From contig JALLPB010001196.1 in assembly GCA_036939975.1 (NCBI GenBank), forward strand, positions 1-10,787: 10,787 nt of DNA. Reading direction: 5' to 3'. The position numbers and the translations under genes are program-made. The DNA comes from Cyclostephanos tholiformis. Taxonomy: Eukaryota; Bacillariophyta; Thalassiosirophyceae; Thalassiosirales; Thalassiosiraceae. Below the pieces are notes generated by a model. It saw only the letters and a list, made by a program, of their open reading frames with translations. It was not told the DNA's origin and searched no databases. Positions 8,534 through 10,787 of this stretch are shown in pieces (the stretch's first letter is position 1; each line of letters starts with the position of its first letter).

Positions 8534-10437
8534 TTAAAAGCTTGGAGGATTCATGACATCAAATGAATCTGCATGTAACCTTATCCCTTCAGTAATTTTT
8601 CTCACATCTTCCGCAGCCTCCTGGTCTTTCATGGGCATCGAAGTTACTGGCTCGTCCTGACCATCACTCCAATCTTTCATCATCTCTTCCTTACTCAGGA
8701 GGAGGTACCTTTTCTCCACACAACCATAAGCAGTTGGAGTCAACTCAATTACGGTATTCAGTGGGATGCTCACATATGGAGCCTTTTCGCGTGGCAGACC
8801 CATGAAATATGCATAGAGTAGTCTGTGAATGCCTTGGTGGGCTGGATAATGTTGAGATGAAATAGAACAGCAATAATGAATGAAAGTGTGGCGGCAAAGT
8901 ATGCGATGCCGTATCGATAAAGTAACTGGCTTACCAATGATCAGGATAGGCTCACGAGTCCGTTCAATGTCAAGAATGATAGGTTCGAGACGCAACGTGA
9001 TGTCCATGTATGATTCCCCTTGGTAGATCAAGAGCCAAGAATGAGCACATGATTTTTTTACTTCCAACGGTGATGATTAAAACGCGTCTTCTCACCTCTT
9101 GGGTATCGATACGTCAATTTATCTTCTTGACGTCTGGAAAATTCGTCAGGGAACTTCATCGCGATCTCTTTGTATGTCAAACCGTCACAAACCCCAGCAT
9201 ATAGCTCATCTAGGTTTCTGCGCGCTCTACCCTGAAACTGAATCCACTCAGCTTCATCGCCATTGTCCCATTTAAACTGCGATATCTTTTCGTGCTTGAT
9301 AAATTGAGCCGTCTCCTTCGTACGTCTCAATGTTGATGTCCACAGTCTGGCGGGTCGAGGAGTGCGCTTTTCTTCTCCAGTCTCTTTATCTATCTCCACG
9401 TCCATCCCTATCACGTTATGAGCAAAATCTGCAAGACGTCGAGCATATTCTCGGCCGGCTTCGGTCAGGCCAGAATCTCCACCAATTTTACCACTAAGGT
9501 TGTACTCTGACTGTCCATGACGAGAGAGGTAGAAAACACGAGAAAGAGTATGAAGATTCATCACGAAGTGGACCACCTGGAAATTAGCAAGGCGCAACGG
9601 GTGCGTAAGTAGAAATGAAAAATACGGTTTGAGAGCAAGTATCATCGTATCTTACCTTTTGCGGCAAATAACCTCGCACGTTGTGTACAATATATGTTTG
9701 GTTGTTGATGATCTTTATGTGTGATCCGTCTCTCTCATCAACAGCTTCGTAGATATTGATATAATTCTCCCTCCTTTTATTGTAGTCCTTAGCCGCAGCA
9801 TCTGGGTCAACATCTCTATAGTCAGGAGTGTTCATGTTCACTGTAGTACGAATGTTGTGCTCAAGAAGCTGTTAAGGGAAAGCAGGAAGTCATTGAATTG
9901 CGGGCATTGACTTGAAACAATGTACATGCGTTACAATACACCCACCTCCTCTTTGTCGCAGATAACCTCCATTATGATTACCTTGCAGTGCAAGAATTTC
10001 AAAGATTCTGTGATGTGACTCCTCCTCTTCTGCGTGGAATTTGTAGAGTCAAGCACCCCGACACGCACTCCATCCTGCTGCATGAAGTTGATCATATCCG
10101 ACAACGCGGAATCGCATGCCTGAACTCGCTTGGCCATGAATTCTTCATGAGTATGATCGAAGAATTCCGCCGGCAAATTTGCCCCGAACAACTTGCGACG
10201 GTATTCGCCTACGTTGAATATCTTCGTCTCCACGGCCAGGAAAAAGGATAGGTAACGCGCGATGCGGTTGGCTATGTGAGTCTTGCCAGTCCCCGGCAGA
10301 CCACACATAACGATGATCAGCTTTTCGGTGGCTGTACAATCGCCTCCGACGACTTCTAGAGGTGTGGCATTATCGCCTTCGGGTATGACGTGCGGTGTGG
10401 GATTATAGTCGGCTGAGTCCGTCATGGGAGGCGTCAT
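8534..10437 (-). CDS. PFKFB: Bifunctional 6-phosphofructo-2-kinase / fructose-2,6-bisphosphatase (five exons)
   Basis: The enzyme makes and removes fructose-2,6-bisphosphate, the cytosolic signal that sets the balance of glycolysis and gluconeogenesis. In order of translation the exons are 10437-9946, 9868-9656, 9576-9096, 9018-8935 and 8841-8534, giving 1578 nt and 525 residues. Kinase half: Walker A GLPGTGKT at 46-53, FNVGEYRRKLFG at about 74-85, and VGVLDSTNSTQKRR at 126-139. Phosphatase half: the histidine phosphatase signature RHGQSEYN at 254-261 with the phospho-accepting His255, TSTLRRT near 315-321, acid Glu359 in LDELYAGVCDG, RYPRGESY near 392-399, and the second His425 in AHQG. All expected catalytic residues are present, so both activities look possible. 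Two extra loops (about 290-312 and 328-355) lie before and after TSTLRRT compared with the animal enzyme. The N-terminal 40 residues show no starch-binding domain like that of plants. A TAA two codons upstream of the ATG supports this start. Codons 5' of Met5 may be optional. Confidence 0.93.
8842..8934 (-). other. Intron 4 of PFKFB, length a multiple of three and stop-free
   Basis: On the minus strand, ATTG|GTAAGC begins and TATCCAG|CCC ends this 93-bp phase 1 intron. Splicing creates AHQG with the catalytic His. Retention would keep the frame open and insert 31 residues directly before that His. Confidence 0.85.
9019..9095 (-). other. Intron 3 of PFKFB
   Basis: On the minus strand, AGAG|GTGAGA begins and ACCAAG|GGGAA ends this 77-bp phase 1 intron. 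Splicing recreates the conserved RYPRGESY. Confidence 0.9.
9577..9655 (-). other. Intron 2 of PFKFB
   Basis: On the minus strand, AAG|GTAAGA begins and TTTCCAG|GTG ends this 79-bp phase 0 intron. It joins RGYLPQK to VVHFVMNLHT, the usual linker into the phosphatase domain. Confidence 0.9.
9869..9945 (-). other. Intron 1 of PFKFB
   Basis: On the minus strand, GAG|GTGGGT begins and TTAACAG|CTT ends this 77-bp phase 0 intron. Read-through stops after four codons. Joining gives CDKEE followed by LLEHNIR, in line with family members. Confidence 0.85.
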
Positions 10438-10787
10438 TTGTTACTTGAATATGATAGCAATTTCTTAAGTTGTTCTTATGGGGAAAGCAGAAGAGATCGA
10501 ATATTTATGAGAGATGTGGATGAGATGAGGGTAGGGTGCGAGGGCTCAACAACCAACACAAAAAAAATAGAAGTATCTTTTTTTGAGAGCGCAGCTTGCA
10601 GTTTCGGTTGTTCCTCCACAGCAAGCTCTCCGTGGAGAGGCTGCGCCACTACCGTAAAAGTTGGGGCGTAAGAGAGACGCATAAACTACAGAAAGCGCCG
10701 TCTAATTTATTGGAGTTGAGGGAATAGCGAAGGAATGATGAGAAATGACCGTGTTCAAGATAGTTCTCAAGGGTTCGTAGCTTTTTT
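10438..10787. promoter_or_regulatory. Upstream flank of PFKFB (5' UTR and promoter region)
   Basis: 350 bp precede the PFKFB start codon and run to the window edge. No plausible gene is visible. The notable content is the inverted-repeat cluster at 10559-10646, 120-210 bp upstream of the ATG, so it could lie in the promoter or the 5' UTR. Beyond it, 10650-10787 shows nothing I can identify. Confidence 0.4.
10559..10646. repeat. Inverted-repeat cluster: A/T hairpin next to a possible three-way junction
   Basis: First hairpin: C plus A7 at 10559-10566 pairs with T7 plus G at 10578-10585, and an inner ATA/TAT closes a GAAG loop with one bulged C. Second structure: GCGCAG (10589-10594) pairs with CTGCGC (10641-10646). 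Inside it CTTGC (10595-10599) pairs with GCAAG (10621-10625) around a 21-nt loop, and CTCTCC (10626-10631) pairs with GGAGAG (10634-10639). Only one base (10640) is left unpaired at the junction. The pairing is direct sequence observation; whether it forms in DNA or RNA is unknown. Confidence 0.6.

Overview
The window looks like nuclear DNA from a secondary-plastid alga, most likely a diatom. Three things point that way. The genes carry short GT-AG introns (77-95 bp). A bacterial-type seryl-tRNA synthetase has an ASAF plastid-import motif in its presequence. The PFK-2/FBPase-2 resembles the plant enzyme but shows no N-terminal starch-binding extension. The species cannot be named from the sequence alone.

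Layout: (1) 1 to about 3190 is a satellite array of roughly 17 diverged units of about 190 bp, dense in short palindromes, and it continues past the left edge. (2) About 3191-5664 is AT-rich DNA without a convincing gene. It holds a degenerate 196-bp-spaced duplication and a small tandem duplication. (3) 5665-10437 is a compact gene cluster. It contains an intronless organellar seryl-tRNA synthetase (minus), a three-exon lipoyl-like domain protein (plus) that becomes intact once two introns are removed, and a five-exon bifunctional 6-phosphofructo-2-kinase/fructose-2,6-bisphosphatase (minus, 525 aa). (4) 10438-10787 is the upstream flank of the kinase/phosphatase gene. It holds a compact set of inverted repeats that can fold into an A/T hairpin beside a three-way junction.

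The synthetase and the lipoyl-like gene are divergent, with about 280-300 bp between start codons. Both appear to encode organelle-directed proteins, so a shared promoter is plausible. The lipoyl-like and PFK-2/FBPase-2 genes converge with 167 bp between stop codons. Functionally the cluster covers organellar translation, an unassigned lipoyl-like role near 2-oxoacid metabolism, and control of glycolysis versus gluconeogenesis through fructose-2,6-bisphosphate.

The observations most worth checking are the lipoyl-like protein with leucine at the expected modified position, the two possible starts of the synthetase presequence, the palindrome-rich satellite, and the foldback structure at 10559-10646. 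No clearly new multi-gene system was found.
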